A DNA stretch of 64,000 nt from Alphaproteobacteria bacterium (GCA_030428355.1 JAUIBL010000002.1:113135-177134); one strand, 5' to 3'; numbered from the stretch's first letter, positions 23,581 through 32,293 are shown. A program made the numbers and translations. Notes: generated by a model from the letters alone, not told the origin.

Positions 23581-25212
23581 ATGCGTCATCCCTCAAAGCC
23601 ACAAAACGCCGTGTCGCCGTCCGTTAGGGCGGGTGCGGCCCTGTCCGTTCTGGCCAACCTGATCTGGCTGGCGCAGGCATGGGTCATTGCTGACGCTCTG
23701 GCAGCGCTTCTGGCAGGTTCTGCCGTCGATGTCTGGACGACGTCCCTGTCGGTCTTCGGTCTTGGCGCGGTGCGGGCGGTTCTGTCCCGTCAGGCGCAGG
23801 CGATGCTCAGCCGGGCCGCAGAACACCACATCCAGACCCTCCGCTCCGAGATCGTTGCGGCCGAAACCGCCACGGATCAGGCCTCGGGCTTTGGTGGGGC
23901 AGGGTCGATTGCGGCATTGGCAACGGAAAAACTCGACGCGCTGCGGCCGTACCTGTTGCGCTATACACCGGCCCGTCTGCGGGTGGCCGTGATCCCGCTG
24001 GTCATTCTGGGCATCACGGTCTGGCACAGTTGGGCCGCGGCTGTCGTGCTGCTGGCGGCGGGGCCTCTGATCCCGGTGTTCATGGCTCTTGTCGGATGGG
24101 CCGCAAAAGAGGCCAGCGCGCGCCAGATGGTCGAGATCGGATCGCTCAACGATCTGCTGGCAGACCGCTTGGCGGCGCTGGCCGACCTGACCCTGATCGG
24201 AGCAGGCCCGCAGGTCGTAGACGGCTTTGCAGCCGCGTCTGACAGGCTTCGGGTCAAGACGATGGCGGTTCTGCGGATCGCCTTTCTGTCCTCGACCGTG
24301 CTGGAACTGTTTTCCGCGCTTGGTGTTGCGATGATCGCGGTATGGGTGGGATTCGCGCTCTTGGGGGAAATCACCTGGGGCACATGGGGCACGCCGCTGA
24401 CGCCGTTTGCAGGCATCTACCTTCTGCTGCTGGCTCCGGATTTCTTCCAGCCTCTGCGCGATCTGGCCGCCGCGTGGCACGACAAATCGGCGGCGGATGC
24501 GGTGCTGGACGATGTTGCCGCGTGGCGCGACGGAACCCGCCGTCCGATGTTGGGCACAGGGGCGCTGGCGCGGCCCATGCGGTTTCAGAGGCTCGATCTG
24601 CGCGATGTGACGGTCGCTCATGCGGACCGAACGCTTGTCTTTCCCGATCTGGAACTCCGTTCCGGCGACAGCCTTGCCATCACCGGTCCCAGCGGTGTCG
24701 GCAAGACGACTCTGTTGCGGGTGCTGGCTGGGTTGGAGCGCCCGACAGGTGGGGCGGTCCTGCTGAACGGCAGTCCGATCTCGGACGAACTGGCCGACGC
24801 CTGGCGCGCCACATTGGGCTGGATGCCGCAAACGCCTCGCTTTCTGGGGCGCAGTCTGCGCCACAATATCGGCTTTGGTGCGCCTTTGGACACAGCCGTT
24901 CTTCGGCGTGCGCGCGTGTCCCCGGTGATCGCAGCTCTGCCTGCCAAAGAACTGACTTTGTTGGGAGAAACCGGCGCGGGCCTTTCGGGGGGAGAAGCGC
25001 GCCGGGTGATGCTGGCGCGGGCTCTGCACCGTGCCCCGGCCGTTCTTCTCGCGGATGAACCGACGGCCGATCTGGATGCAGAGACGGCGCGCGACATCAT
25101 CGACGGACTGCTGGCTTATGTCGAGGATGGCGGGACGCTGATCACCACGACCCACGATCCGCGTCTCATCGACCGGCTGCCAAGGATGATACGGCTGGAG
25201 GCCCGGTCATGA
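23581..25212 (+). CDS. cydD: CydD, thiol/haem exporter ATP-binding permease subunit
   Basis: 543 residues: an N-terminal ABC exporter membrane domain (about residues 1-310) and a nucleotide-binding domain (Walker A GPSGVGKTT near 371, signature LSGGEARRVMLARA near 465, Walker B VLLADEPTADLD near 487). CydD with CydC forms the inner-membrane exporter of glutathione/cysteine (and haem-linked) needed for cytochrome bd assembly. An ATGA overlap joins it to cydC. The start at 23581 lies just after the FNR box region and an ACGG sequence; no strong ribosome site is visible. Confidence 0.93.
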   Translation: MRHPSKPQNAVSPSVRAGAALSVLANLIWLAQAWVIADALAALLAGSAVDVWTTSLSVFGLGAVRAVLSRQAQAMLSRAAEHHIQTLRSEIVAAETATDQASGFGGAGSIAALATEKLDALRPYLLRYTPARLRVAVIPLVILGITVWHSWAAAVVLLAAGPLIPVFMALVGWAAKEASARQMVEIGSLNDLLADRLAALADLTLIGAGPQVVDGFAAASDRLRVKTMAVLRIAFLSSTVLELFSALGVAMIAVWVGFALLGEITWGTWGTPLTPFAGIYLLLLAPDFFQPLRDLAAAWHDKSAADAVLDDVAAWRDGTRRPMLGTGALARPMRFQRLDLRDVTVAHADRTLVFPDLELRSGDSLAITGPSGVGKTTLLRVLAGLERPTGGAVLLNGSPISDELADAWRATLGWMPQTPRFLGRSLRHNIGFGAPLDTAVLRRARVSPVIAALPAKELTLLGETGAGLSGGEARRVMLARALHRAPAVLLADEPTADLDAETARDIIDGLLAYVEDGGTLITTTHDPRLIDRLPRMIRLEARS

Positions 25213-26870
25213 GGCCGTTGTTCCGGATCATCCGCATGGTGCTGTCCGGGGAACGCCGCGCCTTTGTACAGGGCATGGCGCTGTCGGTGACGGTCCTGAT
25301 CATGGGCGTCGCCTTGCTGGCCCTGTCGGGGTGGTTCATCACCGCCGCCGCCGCCGCCGGGATGATCGGGCTGGGCACGATCTTCAACGTGTTTGCCCCC
25401 TCCGCAATGGTACGGTTCTTGGCCTTGGGCCGTACGGCTGCACGGTACGGTGAGCGGTTGACGACCCATGACGCCACCCTGCGCGCCCTGTCGAACCTGC
25501 GGGTCCGCTTGCTGCGCGGGGTTCTGGTGTCACCCTATCGCAGGATCGAGCGGTTGCGGGCGAGTGTGTTTCTGAACCGGGTGACCTCGGATGTGGATGC
25601 GCTGGACGGATTGGCCCTGCGTCTGGTGCTTCCGGGGGCAGCGGGCCTTTTGGTGATCTGCGGGGCCGCGATGGCGGTGGCCCTGCTGGTGCATCCGGCG
25701 CTCGCGGCGGTCATCCTTATGGGATACGGCATCGGACCCACTTTGGTCTTCTTCTGGGGGCAGAGCCGGGCTGACGCGCCGTCGCGCAAGGCGCAGGCCG
25801 GCATGCAGGCGTTGCGCAGCCGCGTGATCGACCTGATCGCCGCGCGGGAAGAACTGATCGCATTCGGGCAGGTGCCCGCTGCGCGCACCGGCGCGGCACG
25901 GGCGGCGGATGTGCAGTCACACGCCCAAGCCGAAGTGGACCGGATCGAACGGACAACGGGGCACTGGATCGACCTGATGGGCTGGGCCGTGGTGGCGGCG
26001 GCGCTGGGGATCGGCGGTGCTCTGGCGCAGGACGGCGCGATCACGGCAGCAGAGGCCGCAATCGGTATCTTCGCCGCGCTGGCGCTGTCCGAAGCGGTGG
26101 CCCCTGTGCGCCGTGCCTTGTCAGAAATCGGGCGGATGCGCGCGGCGGCGAAACGGATCGTCCCGATGATGACCAAGGTCCATGTCGCACCCGGTCTGAC
26201 ACCCGCCGCCGACGCACCCGCGCTGGTCGCCGACGCGTTTGCGACGGCCAGCGGCACCCGCGCCATCCCGCTTTTCGAACCCGTGTCCTTTGCCGTGGCC
26301 GCGGGCGAAACTGTCGCTTTGACCGGGCGCAGCGGTTGCGGGAAATCGACCGCTTTGCTGGCTGCGGCGGGGCAGGGGGTGGCCTGCTGCGGTGTCGTAC
26401 AGTTGGGGGGCATCGACGTGGCGCAGATCGACGCCGACCTGCGGTCAACGCTGATTGCGATGGTTCCGCAGCGCCATGCGCTTGTGGCCGGGACGATTGC
26501 GGAAAACCTCCGATTGGCGGCACCGCAGGCGTTGGACGCCGACCTCTGGGCTGCACTGCAGGCCGTTCAACTGGACCAGACGATCCGCCGGAAGGGGGGG
26601 CTGGAGGCCCGGCTTGGATTCCGGGGCGACGGGCTGTCCGGCGGGGAGGGGCGGCGTCTGGTTCTGGCGCGGGCACTTTTGCGCAGACCCAAACTACTGC
26701 TGCTGGACGAGCCGACCGAAGGGTTGGACGCTCCGTTGGCGACCCGAGTGCTTGAGGGCATCCGGGCAACACTGCCCAATGCGGCGATCCTGATGGCGGC
26801 ACACCGCCCCGAAGAGGTCGCCTTTGCGGATCGTGTCGTGGCCCTGAGCCCGGTCGCGCGGATTGGCTGA
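25209..26870 (+). CDS. cydC: CydC, thiol/haem exporter ATP-binding permease subunit
   Basis: 553 residues, same domain order as CydD: membrane domain to about residue 320, then Walker A GRSGCGKSTALL near 373, signature LSGGEGRRLVLARA near 476 and Walker B LLLLDEPTEGLD near 497. Partner of CydD in the heterodimeric exporter required for mature cytochrome bd. Start fixed by the 4-bp overlap with cydD. It is followed after 121 bp by the cydA promoter region with its own FNR box, so cydAB can be expressed separately from cydDC. Confidence 0.93.
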   Translation: MRPLFRIIRMVLSGERRAFVQGMALSVTVLIMGVALLALSGWFITAAAAAGMIGLGTIFNVFAPSAMVRFLALGRTAARYGERLTTHDATLRALSNLRVRLLRGVLVSPYRRIERLRASVFLNRVTSDVDALDGLALRLVLPGAAGLLVICGAAMAVALLVHPALAAVILMGYGIGPTLVFFWGQSRADAPSRKAQAGMQALRSRVIDLIAAREELIAFGQVPAARTGAARAADVQSHAQAEVDRIERTTGHWIDLMGWAVVAAALGIGGALAQDGAITAAEAAIGIFAALALSEAVAPVRRALSEIGRMRAAAKRIVPMMTKVHVAPGLTPAADAPALVADAFATASGTRAIPLFEPVSFAVAAGETVALTGRSGCGKSTALLAAAGQGVACCGVVQLGGIDVAQIDADLRSTLIAMVPQRHALVAGTIAENLRLAAPQALDADLWAALQAVQLDQTIRRKGGLEARLGFRGDGLSGGEGRRLVLARALLRRPKLLLLDEPTEGLDAPLATRVLEGIRATLPNAAILMAAHRPEEVAFADRVVALSPVARIG

Positions 26871-26871
26871 A

Positions 26872-26889
26872 TTAATCCGCATCACCGAT
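26872..26889 (+). repeat. 18-bp direct repeat, copy 1, in cydA promoter
   Basis: TTAATCCGCATCACCGAT occurs here and again at 26944-26961, identical, 72 bp apart. In this copy it is followed by ACCGG, so only part of the dyad (centre 26885) is kept. It immediately precedes the FNR box. Confidence 0.75.
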
Positions 26890-26897
26890 ACCGGTTT

Positions 26898-26911
26898 TTG
26901 ACACAGATCAA
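26898..26911 (+). promoter_or_regulatory. FNR/FnrL box upstream of cydA
   Basis: TTGACACAGATCAA matches TTGAT-N4-ATCAA at 9 of 10 positions. It lies 80 bp upstream of the cydA start and 1 bp after the first dyad copy, the same order (dyad then FNR box) as in front of cydD. Confidence 0.7.
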
Positions 26912-26945
26912 ATCACACATCTCGGAATCAGCATACGACACGGTT

Positions 26946-26968
26946 AATCCGCATCACCGATGCGAATT
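26946..26968. promoter_or_regulatory. Candidate Rrf2/NsrR operator upstream of cydA
   Basis: A 23-bp dyad centred on 26957, with inner arms GCATC/GATGC perfect around ACC and outer arms AATCC/GAATT nearly so. It contains the second copy of the 18-bp repeat (26944-26961). It lies between the FNR box and the cydA ribosome site (AAGGAG), where a bound repressor would block transcription. Confidence 0.55.
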
Positions 26969-26991
26969 ATTGATCATTCAAGGAGTTCACC

Positions 26992-28605
26992 ATGGAGATC
27001 GGACTGGTCGAGCTGTCACGCATGCAGTTTGCGCTGACGGCCATGTATCACTTTCTCTTCGTGCCGCTGACGCTGGGTCTGTCGATCCTCGTGGCGATCA
27101 TGGAGACCGTCTACGTCATGACGAACCGCCCCATCTGGCGGCAGATGACGAAATTCTGGGGCACGCTGTTCGGCATCAACTTTGTGCTGGGCGTCGCCAC
27201 CGGCATCACGATGGAATTCCAGTTCGGCATGAACTGGAGTTACTACAGCCACTATGTCGGCGACATCTTCGGCGCGCCTCTGGCCATTGAAGGGCTTATG
27301 GCCTTCTTCCTTGAAGCCACGTTCGTCGGCCTGTTCTTCTTTGGTTGGGACAAGCTGAGCAAGGTGCAGCACATGGTGGTGGCCTGGCTGGTCGCCATCG
27401 GGTCTAACTTCTCGGCTTTGTGGATTCTGATCGCCAATGGCTGGATGCAGAACCCTGTGGGGGCGGAATTCAACCCTGACACCATGCGTATGGAGATGAC
27501 GTCGTTCTTTGACGTGCTCTTCAACGAAGTGGCGCAGGCGAAATTTGTTCATACCGTGTCAGCGGGCTATGTGACGGCGTCCGTCTTCGTGCTGGGCGTG
27601 TCGGCGCTCTATCTCCTTCAGAACAGGCACAAGGATCTCGCCCGCCGGTCCATCGCGGTTGCGTCCGCCTTTGGGCTTGCCGCCGCGCTGTCCGTTGTCG
27701 TTCTGGGCGACGAGTCCGGCTACTCTGCCAGCCACACACAGAAGATGAAGCTCGCCGCGATCGAGGCGATGTGGGAAACCCACGACGCGCCCGCGCCCTT
27801 CACCGCCATCGGCTTTCCCGATCAGGAAGCGCGTGAGACGCATTACGCCGTGGAAATCCCCTGGGCGATGGGCCTGATCGGCACGCGCAGCCTGACCAAG
27901 GAAATCCCCGGCATCAACGATCTGGTGGCGGAATCCGAGGTCAAGATCCGCGACGGGCTGATCGCCTATGACGCGCTGATGACCATCCGCGAACAGCGTG
28001 ACGCAACCCCACCCGAGGTGCGCGCGACCTTCGAGGCTCATTCCGACAATCTGGGCTATGCCTTGCTGCTCAAGCGGTATGTCGACGATCCGCGCAACGC
28101 GACGGAAGAGCAGATCAAGATGGCGGCCGATGACACCGTGCCCGGTGTGGCCCCGCTGTTCTGGGCATTCCGGATCATGGTGGCGCTTGGCTTCAGCTTT
28201 ATCGCGGTGATGGCGTATTTCTTCTACCGCGCCTCGTTCCGCCAGATGCAATTCCCGCGCTGGTCGCTTTATGCCGCTGTCGCCATCATTCCGACGCCGT
28301 GGATTGCAGCCGAATTGGGCTGGTTCGTGGCCGAGTTCGGCCGCCAGCCGTGGACCGTGGATGGCGTGCTGCCAACCGCGCTCAGCGCATCGCATCTGAG
28401 CATCGCGGATCTGCTGATCACACTGGCCGGGTTCCTGATCTTCTATTCGGTGCTCTTCGTGATCGAGGTCAGCCTGATGGTGAAATACATCCGCAAGGGC
28501 CCGTTCCAGGACGTCGAAGAAACCCATGCGTGGCAGGAACGGCACGAGGCGCGGCTGCGCTCCGAGACCCCGGCTCCGACCCTTGCCGCAACCCCTGCGG
28601 AGTAA
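26992..28605 (+). CDS. cydA: CydA, cytochrome bd ubiquinol oxidase subunit I
   Basis: 537 residues, nine or so membrane helices. Expected ligands are present: His20 in MYHFLFVPLTLG (haem b595), the Glu pair in GAPLAIEGLMAFFLEATF, His in KFVHTVSAGYVTA (haem b558), Met in RIMVALGF and the GRQPW motif in GWFVAEFGRQPW. The Q-loop is long, as in the E. coli type. It oxidises ubiquinol and reduces oxygen to water at high affinity. CAAGGAG precedes ATG 26992. It is 5 bp upstream of cydB. Confidence 0.97.
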   Translation: MEIGLVELSRMQFALTAMYHFLFVPLTLGLSILVAIMETVYVMTNRPIWRQMTKFWGTLFGINFVLGVATGITMEFQFGMNWSYYSHYVGDIFGAPLAIEGLMAFFLEATFVGLFFFGWDKLSKVQHMVVAWLVAIGSNFSALWILIANGWMQNPVGAEFNPDTMRMEMTSFFDVLFNEVAQAKFVHTVSAGYVTASVFVLGVSALYLLQNRHKDLARRSIAVASAFGLAAALSVVVLGDESGYSASHTQKMKLAAIEAMWETHDAPAPFTAIGFPDQEARETHYAVEIPWAMGLIGTRSLTKEIPGINDLVAESEVKIRDGLIAYDALMTIREQRDATPPEVRATFEAHSDNLGYALLLKRYVDDPRNATEEQIKMAADDTVPGVAPLFWAFRIMVALGFSFIAVMAYFFYRASFRQMQFPRWSLYAAVAIIPTPWIAAELGWFVAEFGRQPWTVDGVLPTALSASHLSIADLLITLAGFLIFYSVLFVIEVSLMVKYIRKGPFQDVEETHAWQERHEARLRSETPAPTLAATPAE

Positions 28606-28610
28606 GACAG

Positions 28611-29771
28611 ATGATCCTTTATGAACTGATCGACTACGACATCCTGCGCGTGATCTGGTGGGCGCTTCTGGGCGTGCTCCTGATCGGATTTGCCCTGACC
28701 GATGGCTTCGACATGGGCGTGGGCGCGCTTTTGCCCTTCGTCGCCAAGACCGACGTGGAGCGCCGCGTGGCCATCAACACGGTCGGCCCGGTCTGGGAAG
28801 GCAACCAGGTGTGGTTCATCCTTGGCGGGGGCGCGATCTTTGCCGCCTGGCCACCGCTTTATGCCGTCAGCTTTTCGGGCTTCTACCTTGCGATGTTCGT
28901 GGTTCTGGCCGCGTTCATCGTGCGCCCGGTGGCGTTCAAGTACCGCTCCAAGCGCGAGGGCGCGACATGGCGTGCGCGCTGGGATTGGGCATTGTTCGCC
29001 GGTGGTGCGGTGCCCGCGCTGCTGTTCGGTGTGGCGGTGGGCAATGTCCTTCTGGGTGTGCCGTTCTACCTGACCGAAGATCTGATGCCGATGTATCCGG
29101 GCAACTTCGCCGTCAAGTTCGTCGGCCTCCTGCGCCCCTTCGCGCTGCTTGCCGGGGTGGTGTCGCTGGCGATGCTGCTGATGCACGGGGCGGCGTGGCT
29201 GTCGCTCAAGGCCGAAGGTGTGGTTGCCGAACGCGCCCGCGCCATCGGGATCAAGGCGGGGATCGTCGCTGCCGCAGGGTACGCACTGGCGGGTCTGTGG
29301 CTGGCCGTGGGCGTTGACGGCTTCACCTTGGGCGAGGTCGCGGCCAATGGCCCATCCAATCCGCTCTATTCCGACGTCACCCGCGGTGGATCATGGCTGA
29401 GCGCCTACGCCGATCGTCCGTGGATCGTGATTGCGCCGGTGCTGGGCTTTGCCGGGATCGCGCTGGCGGTGATGGGCCTGAAGGCCGGGCGCGAGGTGTC
29501 GACGCTCTTGTGGTCGAAGATGGGCATCCTCGGGATCATCTCGTCCGTCGGGCTGACCATGTTCCCGTTCATCCTGCCCTCGACCCTTGATCCGAACAGC
29601 TCGCTCACCGTGTGGGATTCCTCGTCGTCCCACCAGACGCTGTTCATCATGCTGGTTTGTGCCGTGATCTTCATGCCGCTGATCCTGATGTACACCGCGT
29701 GGGTCTACAAAGTGCTCTGGGGCAAGGTCACCGAAGCACAAGTCACTGATAACGCTGACACAGTTTACTGA
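28611..29771 (+). CDS. cydB: CydB, cytochrome bd ubiquinol oxidase subunit II
   Basis: 386 residues, eight hydrophobic segments. The N-terminal pattern LLGVLLIGFALTDGFDMGVG, with the conserved Asp residues of the CydB proton channel, is at residues 20-40, followed by GPVWEGNQVWFILGGGAIFAAWP near 64. Near the C-terminus are FPFILPSTLDPNSSLTVWDSSSS and HQTL. It forms the oxidase heterodimer with CydA. Start ATG 28611, 5 bp after the cydA stop, with AAGACAG upstream. Confidence 0.97.
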   Translation: MILYELIDYDILRVIWWALLGVLLIGFALTDGFDMGVGALLPFVAKTDVERRVAINTVGPVWEGNQVWFILGGGAIFAAWPPLYAVSFSGFYLAMFVVLAAFIVRPVAFKYRSKREGATWRARWDWALFAGGAVPALLFGVAVGNVLLGVPFYLTEDLMPMYPGNFAVKFVGLLRPFALLAGVVSLAMLLMHGAAWLSLKAEGVVAERARAIGIKAGIVAAAGYALAGLWLAVGVDGFTLGEVAANGPSNPLYSDVTRGGSWLSAYADRPWIVIAPVLGFAGIALAVMGLKAGREVSTLLWSKMGILGIISSVGLTMFPFILPSTLDPNSSLTVWDSSSSHQTLFIMLVCAVIFMPLILMYTAWVYKVLWGKVTEAQVTDNADTVY

Positions 29772-29785
29772 AGGAGACCTGACCA

Positions 29786-29923
29786 ATGTGGTATTTCGCA
29801 TGGCTTCTCGGATTGCCCCTTGCCGCCCTCTTTGCCGTTCTCAACGCGATCTGGCTCGAGATGCGCACTGACGCCTGTTTCTCGGACGAAGGCGACTGCC
29901 CGATGGGTGAACACACCCATTGA
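29786..29923 (+). CDS. cydX: CydX, small subunit of cytochrome bd
   Basis: 45 residues starting MWYFAWLLGLPLAALFAVLN, the recognisable CydX/YbgT single membrane helix, followed by a polar tail with two Cys and several acidic residues and ending GEHTH. CydX stabilises the haems of cytochrome bd. It lies 14 bp after cydB with AAGGAGACC 5-8 bp upstream of the ATG. It is short enough to be missed by automatic gene finding. Confidence 0.93.
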   Translation: MWYFAWLLGLPLAALFAVLNAIWLEMRTDACFSDEGDCPMGEHTH

Positions 29924-29972
29924 CCGTCCGGGCACCCAATGACCGGGGGCTTGTTCCTTCCTCCCCCTGTCC

Positions 29973-30006
29973 GGTGCGGGCCCCGTTATGGCGAGGGGCC
30001 CGCACC
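29973..30006 (+). terminator. Terminator of the cyd operon
   Basis: GGTGCGGGCCCC (29973-29984) pairs with GGGGCCCGCACC (29995-30006): perfect 12-bp stem, 10-nt loop, followed by TCAAGTTTTCTC. Position 50 bp after cydX and before the next gene supports transcription termination or strong attenuation. Confidence 0.7.
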
Positions 30007-30048
30007 TCAAGTTTTCTCAACCGATCCAACCCCGAAAGGACGATCTCC

Positions 30049-30486
30049 ATGAAAAACCTCATCCTCGCGGCCTGTGCCGCACTGACGCTGACCGGACCGG
30101 CCCTCGCGCAGGAGGCCCCCGACACGCTGGTCACGATCCTGACCGCGCCAGAGCCGCAGACCCAGTTGATGGCGATGGTCCTTGCGATGCAGGCCGCGCA
30201 GCAAGGCGCAGCCCCGCATATCCTGCTCTGTGGTCCGGCCGGTGACATCGCGCTGAAAGACGCGCCGGCCTCGGCCACTGCGCCGCAACCGCCGCGCGAC
30301 ATGAGCCCGAAAGGTCTGCTGGGCAAGATCGCCGAGATGCCCAACGCCAAGGTCGAGGTCTGCGCGATCTACCTGCCCGGCAAAGGCCTGCAGGCGGATG
30401 CTTTGATGGATGGCGTGACGGTGGCCCAGCCCCCCGCGATGGCCGCCGCCATGATCGCACCGAACGCGCGGATCGCCAGCTACTGA
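30049..30486 (+). CDS. Periplasmic DsrE-like protein
   Basis: 145 residues with a signal peptide (MKNLILAACAALTLTGPALAQ, cleavage after ALA). The rest resembles the DsrE/TusD sulfur-carrier fold: DTLVTILTAPEPQTQLMAMVLAMQAAQQG, then HILLCGPAGDIALKD and VEVCAIYLPGKGL. One Cys is near residue 60 and another near 103. A role in periplasmic sulfur or thiol handling near cytochrome bd and the SQR-like flavoprotein is plausible but inferred. GAAAGGA precedes ATG 30049. Terminator-type hairpins flank the gene on both sides. Confidence 0.7.
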   Translation: MKNLILAACAALTLTGPALAQEAPDTLVTILTAPEPQTQLMAMVLAMQAAQQGAAPHILLCGPAGDIALKDAPASATAPQPPRDMSPKGLLGKIAEMPNAKVEVCAIYLPGKGLQADALMDGVTVAQPPAMAAAMIAPNARIASY

Positions 30487-30504
30487 TCTGTTTTCGTGCG
30501 ATCG

Positions 30505-30541
30505 CAGCCCGCCCTGGCAGTGCATCAGGGCGGGCTGTTTT
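30505..30541 (+). terminator. Rho-independent terminator after DsrE-like gene
   Basis: CAGCCCGCCCTG (30505-30516) pairs perfectly with CAGGGCGGGCTG (30526-30537), 9-nt loop, followed directly by TTTT. Good intrinsic terminator. Confidence 0.85.
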
Positions 30542-30548
30542 GATGAGT

Positions 30549-30562
30549 TTGATACATATCAA
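30549..30562 (+). promoter_or_regulatory. Perfect FNR/FnrL box upstream of SQR-like gene
   Basis: TTGATACATATCAA matches the FNR consensus TTGAT-N4-ATCAA in all 10 positions. It lies 62 bp upstream of the ATG at 30624, just after the terminator, so the gene should be induced at low oxygen as its own transcription unit. Confidence 0.85.
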
Positions 30563-30623
30563 ATCCATCTTCGCGAGAATCACATATGCGCAAACCAGAA
30601 TGTTTATTCCCGAGGAGAATCCC

Positions 30624-31934
30624 ATGACCAAGCTGACCGCAAACCGGCGTCAGTTCCTGGCACTGGCCGCCGGAGGCGCTGCCGCGGCGGCTGTTTCGGT
30701 ACCGCAAGAGGGTCGGGCCCAGGTGGCAACGTCCGCGAAGATCGTGATCATCGGCGCTGGCGCCGGGGGCACTGCGCTTGCGAACCGTCTGGTCTCGCGG
30801 CTCAACGGCGCCCAGATCACGCTGATCGACCCCCGGGTCGAGCACCTCTATCAGCCGGGCCTGTCGCTTGTCGCCGCTGGTCTGAAACCCGCCAGCTACG
30901 TCGTGTCCAAGACAACCGACTGGCTGCCCGATGGCGTGACCCTGATCGCCGAAGCGGCGGCGGCGATTGATCCCGAGGCCAAGACGGTCGACACGGCCAG
31001 CGGCCAGAAAGTGCCTTATGATTTCCTTGTGGTCGCACCGGGTCTGGTGCTGGACCACGACGCCATCGAGGGCTTCTCGCTCGACATGGTGGGGCAGAAT
31101 GGCATCGGCGCGCTTTATGCCGGACCGCAATACGCGGCGGCGACGTGGAAAGCCGCGCAGGCCTATACCGAAACCGGCGGCGTCGGTCTGTTCACACGTC
31201 CCGCAACCGAGATGAAATGCGCCGGTGCGCCGCTCAAGCACACCTTCCTGATCGAGGACATCGCCCGGACCGCAGGGACGCGCGGCAAGCTCGACGTGCA
31301 TTACATGGCCAACAATGACAGCCTCTTCGGTGTGCCCATCGTGTCCGAAAAGGTGCGGATGCTGTTCGGCGACCGGGGCATCACACCGGAATATTCGCAT
31401 GTCCTGCGCGGGTTGGATGCGGGTGCAAAGACCGCGACATTCGCGACGCCCGAAGGCGACGTGACGATGGATTATGACTACATCCACGTCATCCCGCCGC
31501 AGCGTGCCCCCGAGGTGATCCGGCAATCCGGACTGAGCTGGGCCGACAAATGGACGGATCAGGGTTGGGTCGAATGCGACATGGCCACCCTGCGGCACCA
31601 GCGCTACGACACGATCTGGGCGCTGGGCGACGTGGCCGGGGTGCCCAAGGGCAAGACGGCAGCCTCGGTGAAATGGCAGGTCCCGGTGATCGAAGACGGT
31701 CTTGTCGCCGCCATCGAAGGCCGCGAGTCCACCGAGACCTACAACGGCTACACGTCCTGTCCGATGATCACCCGTGTTGGCCGGGCGATGCTGATCGAGT
31801 TCGACTACAAGAACAACCTTGTTCCGTCCTTCCCCGGTGTCATCGCGCCGCTGGAAGAGCTGTGGATCAGTTGGCTGATGAAGGAAGTGGCTTTGAAGGC
31901 GACCTATAACGCAATGCTGCGCGGACGCGCATAA
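30624..31934 (+). CDS. Sulfide:quinone oxidoreductase-like flavoprotein (Tat exported)
   Basis: 436 residues. The N-terminus has a twin-arginine signal (NRRQFLALAAGGAAAAAVS) that predicts periplasmic location. FAD motif IVIIGAGAGGTALANRL is near residue 40, and DYIHVIPPQRAPEVI and WALGDVAGVPKGKTAASVKWQ are typical of SQR/flavocytochrome-c sulfide dehydrogenase. Two redox Cys are visible, in MKCAGAPLK and YTSCPMITR. It would oxidise sulfide and pass electrons to quinone. GAGGAGAA precedes the ATG. It could also be a non-sulfide flavoprotein of this superfamily. The gene is preceded by a perfect FNR box. Confidence 0.8.
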   Translation: MTKLTANRRQFLALAAGGAAAAAVSVPQEGRAQVATSAKIVIIGAGAGGTALANRLVSRLNGAQITLIDPRVEHLYQPGLSLVAAGLKPASYVVSKTTDWLPDGVTLIAEAAAAIDPEAKTVDTASGQKVPYDFLVVAPGLVLDHDAIEGFSLDMVGQNGIGALYAGPQYAAATWKAAQAYTETGGVGLFTRPATEMKCAGAPLKHTFLIEDIARTAGTRGKLDVHYMANNDSLFGVPIVSEKVRMLFGDRGITPEYSHVLRGLDAGAKTATFATPEGDVTMDYDYIHVIPPQRAPEVIRQSGLSWADKWTDQGWVECDMATLRHQRYDTIWALGDVAGVPKGKTAASVKWQVPVIEDGLVAAIEGRESTETYNGYTSCPMITRVGRAMLIEFDYKNNLVPSFPGVIAPLEELWISWLMKEVALKATYNAMLRGRA

Positions 31935-31945
31935 GGAGACCCGAC

Positions 31946-32293
31946 ATGAAGGATATGACCTTTGGAACCATCCTCGCCGTGTTCGAAGAGATGTTCGGCA
32001 TCGGCCTGTTCTGGACACTGGTGGCCGTCGCGGCGCTTGTGACGGTGGGCTATGTCTATGTGCTGATCCGGGATCACAGCATCTCGTGGCGCAAATTCCT
32101 GCTGGCCCAGCTTTCCATGCCGATTGGAGCCATCCTGTCGGTTTGGTTCGTGCTTTTGGTGACCAATTCCAAACTGACCGATCTGGGTGGACCTGTCGAC
32201 ATCATCGTCTTTCTGGGCATCGCCGTTGCAGGTGCAATCGGTATCGCGATCCTTGTCTATACCGTGCAGTCATTGATGCGCCCCAAACACTAG
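31946..32293 (+). CDS. Small integral membrane protein (DUF5368-like)
   Basis: 115 residues with three hydrophobic segments (about 17-40, 53-72, 82-105) and the conserved-looking region FGTILAVFEEMFGIGLFW and RDHSISWRKFLLAQ. I recognise it as the kind of DUF5368 protein that sits beside SQR-like genes in Rhodobacterales, without known function. It is 11 bp after the SQR gene with AAGGAGACC upstream, so certainly co-transcribed. It may anchor the exported flavoprotein or serve in quinone access; this is speculation. Confidence 0.65.
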   Translation: MKDMTFGTILAVFEEMFGIGLFWTLVAVAALVTVGYVYVLIRDHSISWRKFLLAQLSMPIGAILSVWFVLLVTNSKLTDLGGPVDIIVFLGIAVAGAIGIAILVYTVQSLMRPKH

